Position numbers and translations under genes: made by a program. Positions 17,735-27,036 of a DNA stretch of 64,000 nt are shown piece after piece; positions within the stretch are counted from its first letter, which is position 1, and every line of letters starts with the position of its first letter. The notes beneath the pieces were generated by a model that saw only the letters and a program-made list of their open reading frames with translations, made no database searches and was not told the DNA's origin. This DNA comes from Jiella pelagia (lineage in GTDB: Bacteria > Pseudomonadota > Alphaproteobacteria > Rhizobiales > Rhizobiaceae), in contig NZ_CP114029.1 of assembly GCF_026898155.1 (NCBI RefSeq), positions 4,134,001 through 4,198,000 on the forward strand, in the 5' to 3' direction.

Positions 17735-19987
17735 CTACTCCGGCAGGGCGAAGGTCACCACCTGGTCCGACACCTTCGGCAGCAGGATGGTGTTACCGCC
17801 GACGACGAAGGTCACGTACTGCCGGCCCTTGTATGTGTAGACCGCCGGCAGCGATACGGCAGGCGCGTCGACCAGCCCCTTCCACAGCACCTTTCCGGTC
17901 TTCAGGTCGAGCGCACGGACCCGGGAGTCCATCGATGCTCCGATGAAGATCAGCCCCGACTTGGTAATGACCGGTCCGCCGATCGTCACCGAGCCCCAGG
18001 ATTCCGGCATATAGAAGCCGTATTTCTGGACCTGGCCGAAGGGCTCGTTCCACAGCCGCTCGCCGGTCTTCAGGTCGTAGGCCGCGATCGTGCCATAAGG
18101 CCCGTTCCAGCAGGGCATCCCGGCCCAGTTGAGGAAGGTCTCGAGCTTGAAGCCATAGGCCACGTCGCCCTGCGCATAGTAGCCCGAGGTCTCGCCATCC
18201 TGGCTTTTCTGCTCGAACTCGTCGCGCGGGATCAGCGTATAGATCTGCACGACGGAATTCGAATTGACGACGTAGATGCCGGTGGCGGGATCGACCGCGC
18301 CACCGCCCCATTGCGACCCGCCGGTCGTCGGCGGATAGGCGATGGTGCCTTGAAGGCTCGGCGGGGTGAACCGGCCCTCCCAGCGATAGCCTTCCGCCCG
18401 GCGCGAACATTCGCCGAAGCTGACGGCATCGGCCAGCGGCGAGATGCCCGGCCAGTCCTCGCCGACGACCGGTGCCGGCGTATCGACGAAGGGCTGGGTC
18501 GGGGCGGCCTCCTCTCCGGGAACGTCAGAAGCCGGAACAGGGCGCTCCTCGATCGGATAGATCGGTTCGCCGGTCTCGCGATTGAGGACGTAGATGAAGC
18601 CCTGTTTCGAGGTCTGCACGAGCGCCGGAACCGTCTGGCCATCCTTCTGGATGTCGACGAGCGTTGGCGGGGCGACGGTGTCGTAGTCCCAGATGTCGTG
18701 ATGGATCAGCTGGCGGCTCCAGACGACCTCGCCCGTATCCGTGTCGAGGGCGGTGACCGAGGTTGCCAGCGGCAGTTCCTCCTTGCGTTCGCCGCCGTAG
18801 TAGTTCGGGCTGGGGGAGGAGATCGGAATGTAGAGAAGGCCGCGCTCTGGATCGAGCGACATCGACGCCCACACGTTGGCCGTGCCGGTGCGCGAGATCA
18901 CGTCTTCGGGTAGCGCGTGGAACATCCACTTCAACTCGCCGCTCTTGGCGTCGAGCGCAAAGACCGTTCCCGGAGGGGCTTCGCTGTCCGTCCAGTCCTT
19001 GCCGGCCCAGCCGAGGAAGATCGTGTCGTGATAGATGGTCGGCGCCTGCAGCAGGGACAGCGGCCACTTGTCGTTGACCGTGTTCCACTGATTGACGTCG
19101 ACCATGCCGTTCTGGCCGAAGTTCTCGCAAGGCTGGCCGCTGTCGGCGTCGACGCCGTAGAGCTTGGCGTCCATCGTCCCGATATAGACGATCTTCTGGC
19201 AGGCTTCGCCTTCCTGGGGATCCTCCGCCTGCCAATAGGCGACGCCGCGGTTCTTCATCGCCGGCTGGGTGAGGGCTTCGAGCCTCGCATCCGGGTCGAA
19301 GCTCCACTTCTCCTTGCCGGTATCAGGTTCGAGCGCGATGATCCGGTAGAACGGCGTGCCGACATAGAGCGTGTCGTTGACGAAAAGCGGAGTCGCCGAC
19401 CAGACGGTGGTTGGGATGTCGCCGGAGCCGTCCGAGACGTCGCCGGTGTGATACTCCCAGACCTTTTCCAGGTCCTCGACGTTTTCGGGCGTGATCTGAT
19501 CGGCGGGCGAATATTTCTGCGCCTTCAGGTCGCCGTTGAAGGTCGCCCAGCTGTTGGGGTCCTGCATCCAGGCATCGGGGGTGCGCTGCTGGCGGGCCTC
19601 GGTAGTATTGGCTGTGCCGTCTTCGCCGGCAGCGGCGTCGGAGCCGGCTGGCCGCTCGACGGTGCCGCCGCCTTGCGTGGGTTCGCTCGTGAGGTTCGGC
19701 GATTGTTGAGCCGCGTCCTGGCTCGAGCCCGCGTTCTGGCCACTCTGCGCGCTCGGGCTCGGATTGGCCTGGCCGGCATCGTCCTGTGCCGCATCGTCCG
19801 GGCGTTCGGCGTCGTCACCCGTCACCGTCGCCTCGCCATCCGAAGCTGCGCCTGGCTCGACCGTCGCGCCATATTGCGGCGCCTCCGGTGTTTCTCCGCC
19901 ATTGCCGTCCTGCGCGAAAGCCGGCGGGGCCAGGGTGAAGATCAGGGCAAGCGCCGCGGAGCTTGCGGCCGTTCTAGCTATTTTCAT
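17735..19987 (-). CDS. PQQ-dependent (quinoprotein glucose-type) dehydrogenase, soluble domain with signal peptide
   Basis: A 750-aa periplasmic quinoprotein that oxidises a sugar or alcohol and passes electrons to ubiquinone. Signal peptide MKIARTAASSAALALIFTLA, with likely cleavage after PPAFA. A low-complexity Asp/Gln/Ser linker (about 30-150) precedes the eight-bladed propeller, which begins at WATFNGDLKAQKYSPADQITPENV. Repeats such as ALDAKSGELKWMF, ALDTDTGEVVWSRQ and AYDLKTGERLWNEPF are tryptophan-docking motifs. The fold and YVGTPFYRIIALEPDTGKEKW resemble membrane glucose dehydrogenase (Gcd). The usual N-terminal membrane helices are missing from this chain and may be supplied by the small gene at 20020. 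The substrate is not determined from sequence. Confidence 0.85.
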   Translation of the reverse strand: MKIARTAASSAALALIFTLAPPAFAQDGNGGETPEAPQYGATVEPGAASDGEATVTGDDAERPDDAAQDDAGQANPSPSAQSGQNAGSSQDAAQQSPNLTSEPTQGGGTVERPAGSDAAAGEDGTANTTEARQQRTPDAWMQDPNSWATFNGDLKAQKYSPADQITPENVEDLEKVWEYHTGDVSDGSGDIPTTVWSATPLFVNDTLYVGTPFYRIIALEPDTGKEKWSFDPDARLEALTQPAMKNRGVAYWQAEDPQEGEACQKIVYIGTMDAKLYGVDADSGQPCENFGQNGMVDVNQWNTVNDKWPLSLLQAPTIYHDTIFLGWAGKDWTDSEAPPGTVFALDAKSGELKWMFHALPEDVISRTGTANVWASMSLDPERGLLYIPISSPSPNYYGGERKEELPLATSVTALDTDTGEVVWSRQLIHHDIWDYDTVAPPTLVDIQKDGQTVPALVQTSKQGFIYVLNRETGEPIYPIEERPVPASDVPGEEAAPTQPFVDTPAPVVGEDWPGISPLADAVSFGECSRRAEGYRWEGRFTPPSLQGTIAYPPTTGGSQWGGGAVDPATGIYVVNSNSVVQIYTLIPRDEFEQKSQDGETSGYYAQGDVAYGFKLETFLNWAGMPCWNGPYGTIAAYDLKTGERLWNEPFGQVQKYGFYMPESWGSVTIGGPVITKSGLIFIGASMDSRVRALDLKTGKVLWKGLVDAPAVSLPAVYTYKGRQYVTFVVGGNTILLPKVSDQVVTFALPE

Positions 19988-20019
19988 TGGTGGTAGTCCC
20001 GTCAGCGAGAAGTGCGTCG

Positions 20020-20385
20020 TCAGTCGAGGGGTGAGGGGTCGGCGGCGACATGGATCAGCCACCCGACCAGCGCCACGCCCATGGCGACGAGAAGGATCCA
20101 GGCAGTCAGGAAGTAGGCGGCGACCGCAGTGCCGACGATTCCAAGAAGCACCAGCACTGCCAAGAGCCCGCGCAGTCCCTTCGACAGGACAAGATGCAGC
20201 CCGAGCATGGCGCCGCCCACGGCAACGAGCAGGCTGGAGCCGAGGACCAGCCAGGCGCCGAAGCTCCATGCGATGCCGTTGCCGGTGTTGACCAGGTTGA
20301 CGAAGGCGACGACTGCGGCCACGCCGGATGCGGCGACCACAAGCCATGCGCCTCCTGCCGTCCGTGGTTCTGAAATGTCCGACAT
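20020..20385 (-). CDS. Small four-helix membrane protein, possible membrane domain of the PQQ dehydrogenase
   Basis: A 121-aa protein that is almost entirely hydrophobic, with about four transmembrane helices (GAWLVVAASGVAAVVAFVN, SFGAWLVLGSSLLVAVGGAML, GLLAVLVLLGIVGTAVAAYF, TAWILLVAMGVALVGWL). It ends 32 bp upstream of the quinoprotein start on the same strand, so they form an operon. Canonical membrane quinoprotein glucose dehydrogenases carry such a helical bundle fused to the propeller N-terminus. Here it looks like a separate polypeptide that could anchor the enzyme and bind ubiquinone. That link rests on context and topology. Confidence 0.7.
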   Translation of the reverse strand: MSDISEPRTAGGAWLVVAASGVAAVVAFVNLVNTGNGIAWSFGAWLVLGSSLLVAVGGAMLGLHLVLSKGLRGLLAVLVLLGIVGTAVAAYFLTAWILLVAMGVALVGWLIHVAADPSPLD

Positions 20386-20560
20386 CGATCCTATCCCCTT
20401 GAACGAATGCGGCCCTGCCGGTCGCTCTCGGGACAGCGGGCGTCGCTCTTGCCCGACCTAGGGTCGCGGCGCGTCTTTGGGAGGGGCAAACGCTGGGCGA
20501 AAGCAACGAATAGACTGACTGCCTCGCCAACGAGGCGAGCGCCTCGTTCTTCCTTCTTCT

Positions 20561-22255
20561 CTAGCCGCGCGCCGTTTCGGCAAGGATCGAGCGGTTGAGG
20601 ATGGCCACCGGCAGGATGCCGACGAGGACGATCAGCAGCGCCGCCACCGAGCCGTCCTCGAAGGCGGACCGGGAGGTCTGGGAATAGACGAAGGTCGCCA
20701 GCGTCTCGAAATCGAACGGCCGCAGGAGGATCGTCGCCGAGAGTTCCTTCGAGGCCTCGACGAAGACGAGCAGGAAGGCAGTCAGGAGCGCCGGACGCAT
20801 CAAAGGCAGGATCACCTCGAAGAGCGTCGCGCCCGGCGATCGGCCGAGGGTGCGGGCGGCCATGTCGAGATGCGGTGAGAGCTTGGTGAAGGCGCTTTCC
20901 AGCGAACCGTGGCCCATCGCCATGAAGCGGACGAAGCCGGCATAGACGATGGCGAAGCCAGATCCCGTCAGGAGCAGACCGGTCGAAACGTCGAAGCCGG
21001 CCCGCATCCGCGCATCGACCCAGTTGTCGAGACCGGCGAGGGGAATGAGAATGCCGATGGCGAGCACCGTGCCGGGAACCGCATAGCCGAGCACGGCAAG
21101 ACGGGTCATGAACTTCAGCCGCTTCGAACCGGTCAGCCGGACACCATAGGCGAGCATGAAACCGGCAAGGACGGTGACGAGGCCGGTCGTCCCGGCCAGG
21201 GTGACGGTATGGAAAAGTGCCCGCCACAGCTGTTGGTCGGCGAGTTGGTCGAGCCGCCGCAGCGCGTAATCGCCGAGAACCAAAAGGGGAATGGCGAATC
21301 CGAGGAGGATCGGGAGGGCGCAGGCGGCGCAGGCAAGGACCGCCTTGCCGCGCGAGAGCTGCTGCGAGCCGGGTTGCGGCCGGTCCGCCCTGCCGAGGGT
21401 GAAGCGCTGCTTTCTGCGGGCGAAACGCTCGACCATCACCAGAAGCACGATCACCGCCAGCATCAAAAGTGCGATCTGTGTGGCGCCGTAGAGGTCGCCG
21501 CGATTGAGCCAGGTCGAATAGACGGCGAAGGTGAGCGTCCGCACCCCGAGGAATTCGACCGCGCCGATGTCGTTGATCGATTCCATCAGGGCCAGGGACA
21601 CGCCGATGGCGATGGCCGGCCGGGCGAGGGGAAAGAGCACTTTCAGGAAGACCGATGCCTGCGAGGCGCCGAGCGTCCGTGCGACGTCCGCCGCCTTGCG
21701 GCCCTGCATCAGGAACACCATCCGCACAGTCAGATAGACGTAAGGGTAGAGAACCGAGGAGAGGATGAGAATCGCGCCCCAGAGCGAGCGCACGTCGGGA
21801 AACCAGTAGTCGCGGCTGGACTGAAAGCCGAAGACCGCCCGGATCGCCGATTGCACCGGCCCGGCGAAATGCAGGAACTCGACGAAGCAATAGGCGGCGA
21901 TGTAGGTCGGCACCGCCAGCGGCAGGACCAACGCCCAGGAGAACAGGCGCCGGCCGGGGAAGTCGAACGTCGCCACCAGCCATGCGGTGACGACGCCGAA
22001 GGTGCCGGTCAGAACGGCGACGCCCAGCATCAGCTGGAGCGTGACACGGGCCGCCTCCGGCAGGATCGTCGTCGCCAGATGCGCCCAGTTCGACGATGTG
22101 CCCGACGCGGCGAGCCAGACGAGCGCCGCGAACGGCATGGCGACGATAGCCGCCAGCGCGAAGGCGACCGCCAGATAGCCGTCGTCGCCCCTCCCGCGAA
22201 GGTCGATGCGCCAGGGTATCAGGCGCCGATGATGGCCGGAGGGGATGACTGACAT
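20561..22255 (-). CDS. Ferric iron ABC transporter permease (FbpB/SfuB type)
   Basis: A double-length permease of 564 aa from two fused permease domains, as in FbpB/SfuB. The start at 22255 (MSVIPSGHHRRLIPWR) follows the SBP stop by 19 bp. About twelve helices are visible. Two EAA loops appear, ADVARTLGASQASVFLKVLFPLARPA at about residue 185 and DMAARTLGRSPGATLFEVILPLMRPA at about residue 460. Both belong to one inner-membrane channel for ferric iron. No ATPase gene follows in the window, so the ATP-binding subunit must be encoded elsewhere or shared. Confidence 0.85.
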   Translation of the reverse strand: MSVIPSGHHRRLIPWRIDLRGRGDDGYLAVAFALAAIVAMPFAALVWLAASGTSSNWAHLATTILPEAARVTLQLMLGVAVLTGTFGVVTAWLVATFDFPGRRLFSWALVLPLAVPTYIAAYCFVEFLHFAGPVQSAIRAVFGFQSSRDYWFPDVRSLWGAILILSSVLYPYVYLTVRMVFLMQGRKAADVARTLGASQASVFLKVLFPLARPAIAIGVSLALMESINDIGAVEFLGVRTLTFAVYSTWLNRGDLYGATQIALLMLAVIVLLVMVERFARRKQRFTLGRADRPQPGSQQLSRGKAVLACAACALPILLGFAIPLLVLGDYALRRLDQLADQQLWRALFHTVTLAGTTGLVTVLAGFMLAYGVRLTGSKRLKFMTRLAVLGYAVPGTVLAIGILIPLAGLDNWVDARMRAGFDVSTGLLLTGSGFAIVYAGFVRFMAMGHGSLESAFTKLSPHLDMAARTLGRSPGATLFEVILPLMRPALLTAFLLVFVEASKELSATILLRPFDFETLATFVYSQTSRSAFEDGSVAALLIVLVGILPVAILNRSILAETARG

Positions 22256-22274
22256 TGGCGAAGCGCCGCGTTCC

Positions 22275-23328
22275 TCAGCTCTGTGGGCCGCCGTCGTAAT
22301 TGACCTCGTCGACGATTTCGGACGCCTTGGTCCGGTACTTGGCGATCTCGTCGAGCGCCAGCGTGTCGGGCTCAAGTTCGCCGAACGATCTGACGAGATC
22401 CGACGTCTCGATACCGGGCTCGACGGGATACTCGTAGTTGAGGCTCGGCGTAGATCTTCTGGGCCGTGTCGCTGGAGAGGAATTCCATCAGCTTGATGGC
22501 GTTTTCCTCATTCGGCGCATTCTTGGCCAGCGAGACGCCGGAGACGTTTACATGGGTGAGGCCGTTATCGAAGGTCGGCATGATCACCTTGATGGCGTTC
22601 GCCCACTCCTTCTGTGCCGGCTCTTTCTCGTTCGTCATCATCTGGCCGACATAGTAGGTGTTGCCGATGGCGACATCGCACTCGCCGGCAAAGATCGCCT
22701 TGGCCTGGTCGCGGTCGCCGCCTTCAGGGCTGCGGGCGAGATTGTCGCGCAGGCCGGTGACCCATTCACGCGCCGCCTCCTCGCCATGATGGGCGATGTA
22801 GGCGGCGATCAGGGCGATGTTGTACTGGTGCTGCCCGGAGCGTGTGCACAGTCGGCCCTTCCACTTCGGGTCGGCAAGCTCCTCGTAGTTGATCGCGTCG
22901 GCGTCGACACGCTCCTTGGAGGCGTAGACCACACGGCCGCGGGCCGTCAGCGCGAACCATTCCTTCTCGCTGTCGCGGAAGTGCTCCGGGATGTTCTTCG
23001 TCAGCACCGCGCTGTCGACCGGCTGAACGACGCCGGCCTGCTTGGCGGCGTCGAGACGACCGATGTCGACCGTCATGATGAGATCCGCCGGCGAATTGGC
23101 GCCCTCGGCCTTGATCCGCTCCTCGAGCCCCTTGTCAATGAAGATCGTCGCGGTCGTAAGGCCCGTTTCCTCGCTGAAGGCGTCGAGCACCGGCTGGATC
23201 AACTCGGGTTGCCGCGAGGTATAGATGTTGACATCCGCCGCCTGTGCCGCTGGAGCCGCCATGGCTGCTGAGAACAGAGCGGACAGGGCGAAGGGCAGGG
23301 TAGTGCGAGCGGTGCTGAGGCGTTTCAT
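22275..23328 (-). CDS. Ferric iron ABC transporter substrate-binding protein, C-terminal frameshift
   Basis: A periplasmic ferric-binding protein (FbpA/SfuA type), about 350 aa when repaired. Signal peptide MKRLSTARTTLPFALSALFS up to PAAQA. The mature start ADVNIYTSRQPELIQPVLDAF is characteristic, as are ISRDRVVYASKER-like and GNTYYVGQMMTNE segments. Near the C-terminus GAGCTC reads GAGCCTC on the coding strand (22440-22446). Removal of the base at 22443 gives AQKIYAELNYEYPVEPGIETS and a natural end at 22275. As written, the chain ends at 22372 with an Arg-rich tail. An Irr-box lies about 170 bp upstream. Confidence 0.85.
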
Positions 23329-23497
23329 CTGACTCGGTCCTGTCGGTAGGTGGGATCGTGACGTTGGCAGGACGCATCCCCTCACACGGATGCTTCGCAT
23401 GGCCGGGGATACGCCTGAGGTCAAGCCAGAAAGACGAGCCGACCGATGACGTCGTCCTCGCCATAGCACCGACGCTTTCACCAGTAAAATCAATGAA

Positions 23498-23512
23498 TTA
23501 GAAGTGTTCTAA
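23498..23512. promoter_or_regulatory. Irr-box (iron control element) upstream of the iron transport operon
   Basis: TTAGAA-GTG-TTCTAA is a perfect inverted repeat of 6 bp with a 3-bp spacer, matching the iron control element bound by Irr in Rhizobiales. It lies about 170 bp upstream of the SBP start codon, in the AT-rich part of the intergenic region. A further half-site TTCTAAA is at 23589-23595. Confidence 0.7.
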
Positions 23513-23724
23513 AGTTTGCTACGTTCGAAGAGAGGGAGTGTCGGGCGAGCCTAACGGTTTCAGGCTGTTATTGCGGAGTCTGGGGGTTTTCTAAAGTGGA
23601 TGTTGACAATCACGTTTTCGTTGGCGCGTGCTCGTCCAAATCCGGAGATGGTGCTTTTTTCAGCAGCCACTCGGCGCCATGAGATCGGTAGTTGATTCTG
23701 CGGTGTATCCGATCGATGAAAGTG

Positions 23725-23745
23725 TTTCACGGCAAATCCGTGAAA
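23725..23745. promoter_or_regulatory. 21-bp palindrome upstream of the methyltransferase
   Basis: TTTCACGG (23725-23732) and CCGTGAAA (23738-23745) form a perfect inverted repeat with a 5-bp spacer. It could be an operator. There is no T-tract, so a terminator is less likely. Confidence 0.4.
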
Positions 23746-23871
23746 ACGATATTAAATCAACGACAAATGAGAAAGTTTGCAAAAACATTCATGTCAAGTC
23801 TGGATATAGCTGTGCGTTTGGGACATTTCACGTCAGTGGAATTCTATCGCAACCAGACGAGAGGTCGGACT

Positions 23872-24528
23872 TTGTCGAATTCGGAAAACACCATTCATGC
23901 ATCGCACGTGCTTGCCGGTGACACTGAGAAGCTCGAAAAATACTATGCAGACTGGGCCGAGCGCTACGACAATGACGTCAAGAACGAAGAGTACGGGGGT
24001 CCGAAGGCAATCGCGAGCATCGCGCTGATGGTCGCGGACACATATCTCTGCCGTGAATCGAAGACGATCCGTGTGCTCGATGCCGGCTGCGGAACCGGGC
24101 TCGGCGGCATCGAGCTGAAGGAGAAGGGCTTCGAGACGATCGACGGCTTCGATCTGTCACAGGAGATGTGCGACATCGCACGCGAGACCGGCGCGTACGA
24201 GAAGCTGGCTGCCAATGTCGATCTCAACGTCGATACGGCGCCGGTGTTTGACGAGAAGTATGACCTGATCGTCTGCTGCGGCGTCTTCACGCTGGGCCAT
24301 GTCGAGCCGCACGGGCTGAAGCGGCTCGTTTCCTATCTTTCGGATGACGGCTACCTCGTGACGTCGACCCGCAACAGCTATCTCGAAGGAACCGACTTCG
24401 CGACGGCGAGCAAGAAGTTCGAGGAAGACGGCGACCTGCATCTCGTCACGACGATGCCGGACGCTCGCTACATTGCCGAGGAAGGCGCCCATTACTGGGT
24501 CTATGGCAAGGGCCGCAAGAGCGCCTGA
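23872..24528 (+). CDS. Class I SAM-dependent methyltransferase
   Basis: A Rossmann-fold methyltransferase, 218 aa from TTG 23872 (SNSENTIHASHVLAG). This start is preferred because GAGAGG lies just upstream and family members usually begin near IHASHVL. Start codons further upstream (ATG 23767) would add unrelated residues. Motif I is RVLDAGCGTGLGGIEL, with the acidic ribose-binding residue in TIDGFDLSQEM. Motif III-like VCCGVFTLGHVEPHGL follows. It resembles WBSCR27/UbiE-like small methyltransferases. The substrate is unknown. It is followed by a terminator at 24587 and has no operon partner. Confidence 0.75.
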   Translation: MSNSENTIHASHVLAGDTEKLEKYYADWAERYDNDVKNEEYGGPKAIASIALMVADTYLCRESKTIRVLDAGCGTGLGGIELKEKGFETIDGFDLSQEMCDIARETGAYEKLAANVDLNVDTAPVFDEKYDLIVCCGVFTLGHVEPHGLKRLVSYLSDDGYLVTSTRNSYLEGTDFATASKKFEEDGDLHLVTTMPDARYIAEEGAHYWVYGKGRKSA

Positions 24529-24586
24529 CAGCGTTCGGCAGAGCCGGGACCATTACTGGCTCGGCGAGCCATCGAGTAAGAACCGG

Positions 24587-24613
24587 CGGGCCGCTTCGTG
24601 CGGCCCGTTTGCA
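24587..24613 (+). terminator. Rho-independent terminator after the methyltransferase
   Basis: CGGGCCGC (24587-24594), loop TTCGT, GCGGCCCG (24600-24607), then TTTGCATTT. Strong GC stem with a moderate T-rich tail on the plus strand. Confidence 0.65.
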
Positions 24614-24661
24614 TTTGCAGAGCCCGGGCCTGTTCGCCGGTGGGACGCGAACCGCCTGCCC

Positions 24662-25409
24662 TCAGGCGGCGGCGCTGGCGAGGAAGGCGGCTTCGGCGAG
24701 CGGAATGGCGGAAGGGGTGCCGACGGTGATCCACACGCCGTCGAGCCGGACGCCGAACAGCCGCTCGGCCTCGATCGTCTGATCGAAGATCCGGTTCAGC
24801 GAGAACTTTTCGGCCTGCATGCCGTCGAAGAGCCTCCGGCTTCAGGATAGCGGCGCCGGCGTAGATGAACGGGGAAATCACCCGCTCGGGCACGCGGGCG
24901 AGCCGGCCGGACGGATCCATGATGAAGTCGCCATTGCCGTCGTAGCCGGTCGCCTGGCGCATCTCGGCGATCAGCAGCGAGACGTCCATCCGGGCGGGAT
25001 CCCAGAGTTCGGCCAGAAGGTCGAGATTGTCCCGGTAGCCGTCGATCCAGAACGTGTCGGCGTTGAGCACGTAGAACGGATCTGAGCCGAATTCGGACAG
25101 AGCCTTGACGATGCCACCGCCAGAATCGAGCAGCATGTCGGTCTCGTCGGATACGACGATCTCCATGTCCTTGCGCTTGCGCAGATGGGCGCGCATCAGA
25201 TCGGCCATGTAGTGGACGTTGACGACCACCTTTTCGACGCCGTTGCGCGCCAAAGCGTCGAGGCCGTAGTCGATGAGGGCGCGGCCGCGGACCTCGATCA
25301 GCGGCTTGGGCATGGTGGAGGTGATCGGACGCATGCGCTTGCCGAGACCGGCAGCGAGGATCATCGCGGTCTTCGGCTTGATGCGGTTCTTGGTCTTGGC
25401 GAGCGTCAT
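24662..25409 (-). pseudogene. murU: MurU-like N-acetylmuramate-1-phosphate uridylyltransferase, frameshifted
   Basis: A nucleotidyltransferase of about 248 aa when repaired. The N-terminal signature MILAAGLGKRMRPITSTMPKPLIEV binds the NTP, and LDSGGGIVKAL and VLNADTFWIDG follow as in MurU. MurU converts MurNAc-1-P to UDP-MurNAc in peptidoglycan recycling, next to AmgK. That assignment rests on the adjoining kinase. The frame breaks where GAGCTC reads GAGGCTC on the coding strand (24830-24836). Removing the base at 24833 gives ILKPELFDGMQAEKFSLNRIF and a natural end near 24662. As written, the chain runs on to 24501 with shifted sequence. It begins 7 bp downstream of the tsaE-amgK stop. Confidence 0.78.
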
Positions 25410-25416
25410 GGTTTCT

Positions 25417-27036
25417 TCAGTCGTTCGAGCGATGGCGCCCGGGGCCGGCCTCGTCGAGGAGGCCCCAGCTGCCGTAAAGATGGCTGAGGGCCGACAGCGA
25501 GGGATGGCCCAGCGTCCGGCCGAGATACCCCTTAAGCCGCGGTATGTGACGCAGATATTGCGGCTTGCCGTCCCTTTTGAGTAGGCGGACGAAAATGCCG
25601 AGAATTTTTGATGCGCGTTGAGCGGCCATGATGGCGTAGTCGCGCTCGAATGCGAAGGCGTCGAAGCCGGGATCTTCGCTGCGCCGGCCGGCGACATAGG
25701 CCGCCGTCAGGGCGGCTTCCAGCTCGGCCGAAACGTCGACGCGTGCATCCTGGGCGAGCGAGGCGACGTCGTAGGCAGAGGGGCCGATCAGCGCGTCCTG
25801 GAAGTCGATGAGGCCGATCTTCTGAACACCAACGGCGTCGGTTCGATAGATGACGTTGGGCGAGTGGAAGTCGCGCAGGACGAGGCTCGTCTCGGCGGTT
25901 TCAAGCTCATCGAAGATGGCGTTCCAGCATTCGGCGAAGAGCGCGCGTTCGTCTTCGCTGGGCTGCCGACCGGCGAAATCCGGCAGATACCAGTCGATGA
26001 GCAGCTCGACCTCGGCCATCATGGCGCGCCGGTCGTAATGCGGGACGGCGTAGACGCCGCCGTCCGGGACGGCGAGTTCCGAAGGCCAGGCGACGCCGTG
26101 GAATTCGGCGAGGCAGAGGGCGGCCTCGAGATAGCGCTCCGTGATCGGCCGCCGCTCGGCATCGATGATGCCATCACTCCCGAGATGTTCGATCAGGAGC
26201 AGGCCACGATCGAGATCGGTGCGGTGGATCGTCGGCGCGGCAAAGCCCGCCTTCTTCAGGGCCACCGCGATGGCAACGAAGGGCGTCACGTCCTCGGCGA
26301 GATGAGCGATCCGACTGTAGGGCAGGCCATCTTGGATCGGCGGGCCGTCCGGCTGGCGCGGCGCATCCATCAGGACGAGCGTGTCGGTGCCGTTGGCGAG
26401 CGTTTCGTAGCGTCGGCTCGACGCGTCGCCGAAGAAGCGCCTGCGCGGAGCGGAGCCAAGGCTCGCCCCGGCGAGAAATTCCCGGATCGCGAGGGTCCGT
26501 TCGATGCGGGTCTTCGCTTCGGCGGTGGCTGCGATGACCGCCAGGCGGCCGCCGTCGGGCGTCATCGACAGCTCGATCGCGATCGTCGCCGCCTCAAGGG
26601 CTTGCGCCGCACGCTCCGGCCACTCGACCAGAACGACGCCGGCTTCGGCGGCGTCCGCGAAACCCAGCTCGCCGAGTTCCTCGCCGGAGCCGAGCCGATA
26701 GAGGTCGAAATGGGCGACCGGAGGATCGGTCTCGTATGTCTGGACCAGCGTGTAGGTGGGGGAGGGAACTTCGAGCCCAGGGTCCTCCGCGAGCGCCCGG
26801 ATCAACGCGCGGGCAAGGGTTGATTTGCCGGCGCCGAGATCGCCGGACAGGGCGACGACGTCGCCAGGCCTTGCCACCATCGCCAGGTCGGCGCCGAGCT
26901 GTTCGGTTGCTTCGGCCGTCGCCAGCGTCAGCCTTGCGACATCGGCGAGTGCCAGCCTGTCGGTGCGATCCAGATCCTTGGCATCGCCCGTTGCCGGCTC
27001 GCCAGCGTTCCCGACGGATTGCGTCACCGCGGTCAT
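25417..27036 (-). CDS. tsaE: Bifunctional TsaE ATPase / AmgK-like sugar kinase fusion
   Basis: A 539-aa fusion common in Rhizobiales. Residues about 30-165 are TsaE, the ATPase needed for tRNA t6A37 synthesis, with P-loop GDLGAGKS at 65-72 and PSPTYTLVQTYE and HFDLYRLG motifs. Residues about 205-539 are an aminoglycoside-phosphotransferase-fold kinase like AmgK, which phosphorylates MurNAc/GlcNAc in cell-wall recycling. The catalytic loop is LVLRDFHSPNVIYR, with the metal-binding IGLIDFQDALIGP following. Its start overlaps the divL stop (ATGA), so the two are translationally coupled. The MurU-like gene follows. Confidence 0.9.
   Translation of the reverse strand: MTAVTQSVGNAGEPATGDAKDLDRTDRLALADVARLTLATAEATEQLGADLAMVARPGDVVALSGDLGAGKSTLARALIRALAEDPGLEVPSPTYTLVQTYETDPPVAHFDLYRLGSGEELGELGFADAAEAGVVLVEWPERAAQALEAATIAIELSMTPDGGRLAVIAATAEAKTRIERTLAIREFLAGASLGSAPRRRFFGDASSRRYETLANGTDTLVLMDAPRQPDGPPIQDGLPYSRIAHLAEDVTPFVAIAVALKKAGFAAPTIHRTDLDRGLLLIEHLGSDGIIDAERRPITERYLEAALCLAEFHGVAWPSELAVPDGGVYAVPHYDRRAMMAEVELLIDWYLPDFAGRQPSEDERALFAECWNAIFDELETAETSLVLRDFHSPNVIYRTDAVGVQKIGLIDFQDALIGPSAYDVASLAQDARVDVSAELEAALTAAYVAGRRSEDPGFDAFAFERDYAIMAAQRASKILGIFVRLLKRDGKPQYLRHIPRLKGYLGRTLGHPSLSALSHLYGSWGLLDEAGPGRHRSND

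Larger units (their letters stand above)
23329..23871. other. 540-bp intergenic region between the iron operon and a methyltransferase
   Basis: It holds the Irr-box at 23498-23512, a TTGACA at 23603-23608 that might be a plus-strand -35, and the palindrome at 23725-23745. An open frame continues upstream of the chosen methyltransferase start, with possible ATG starts at about 23692-23767, but its N-terminal residues look unlike the family. Confidence 0.45.

Noticed and set aside
19291..19297. GAGCCTC inside the PQQ dehydrogenase as another inserted base
   Set aside because: Here the reading frame is continuous and the residues (DARLEALTQPAMKNRG) are natural, so this is an ordinary occurrence of the heptamer.
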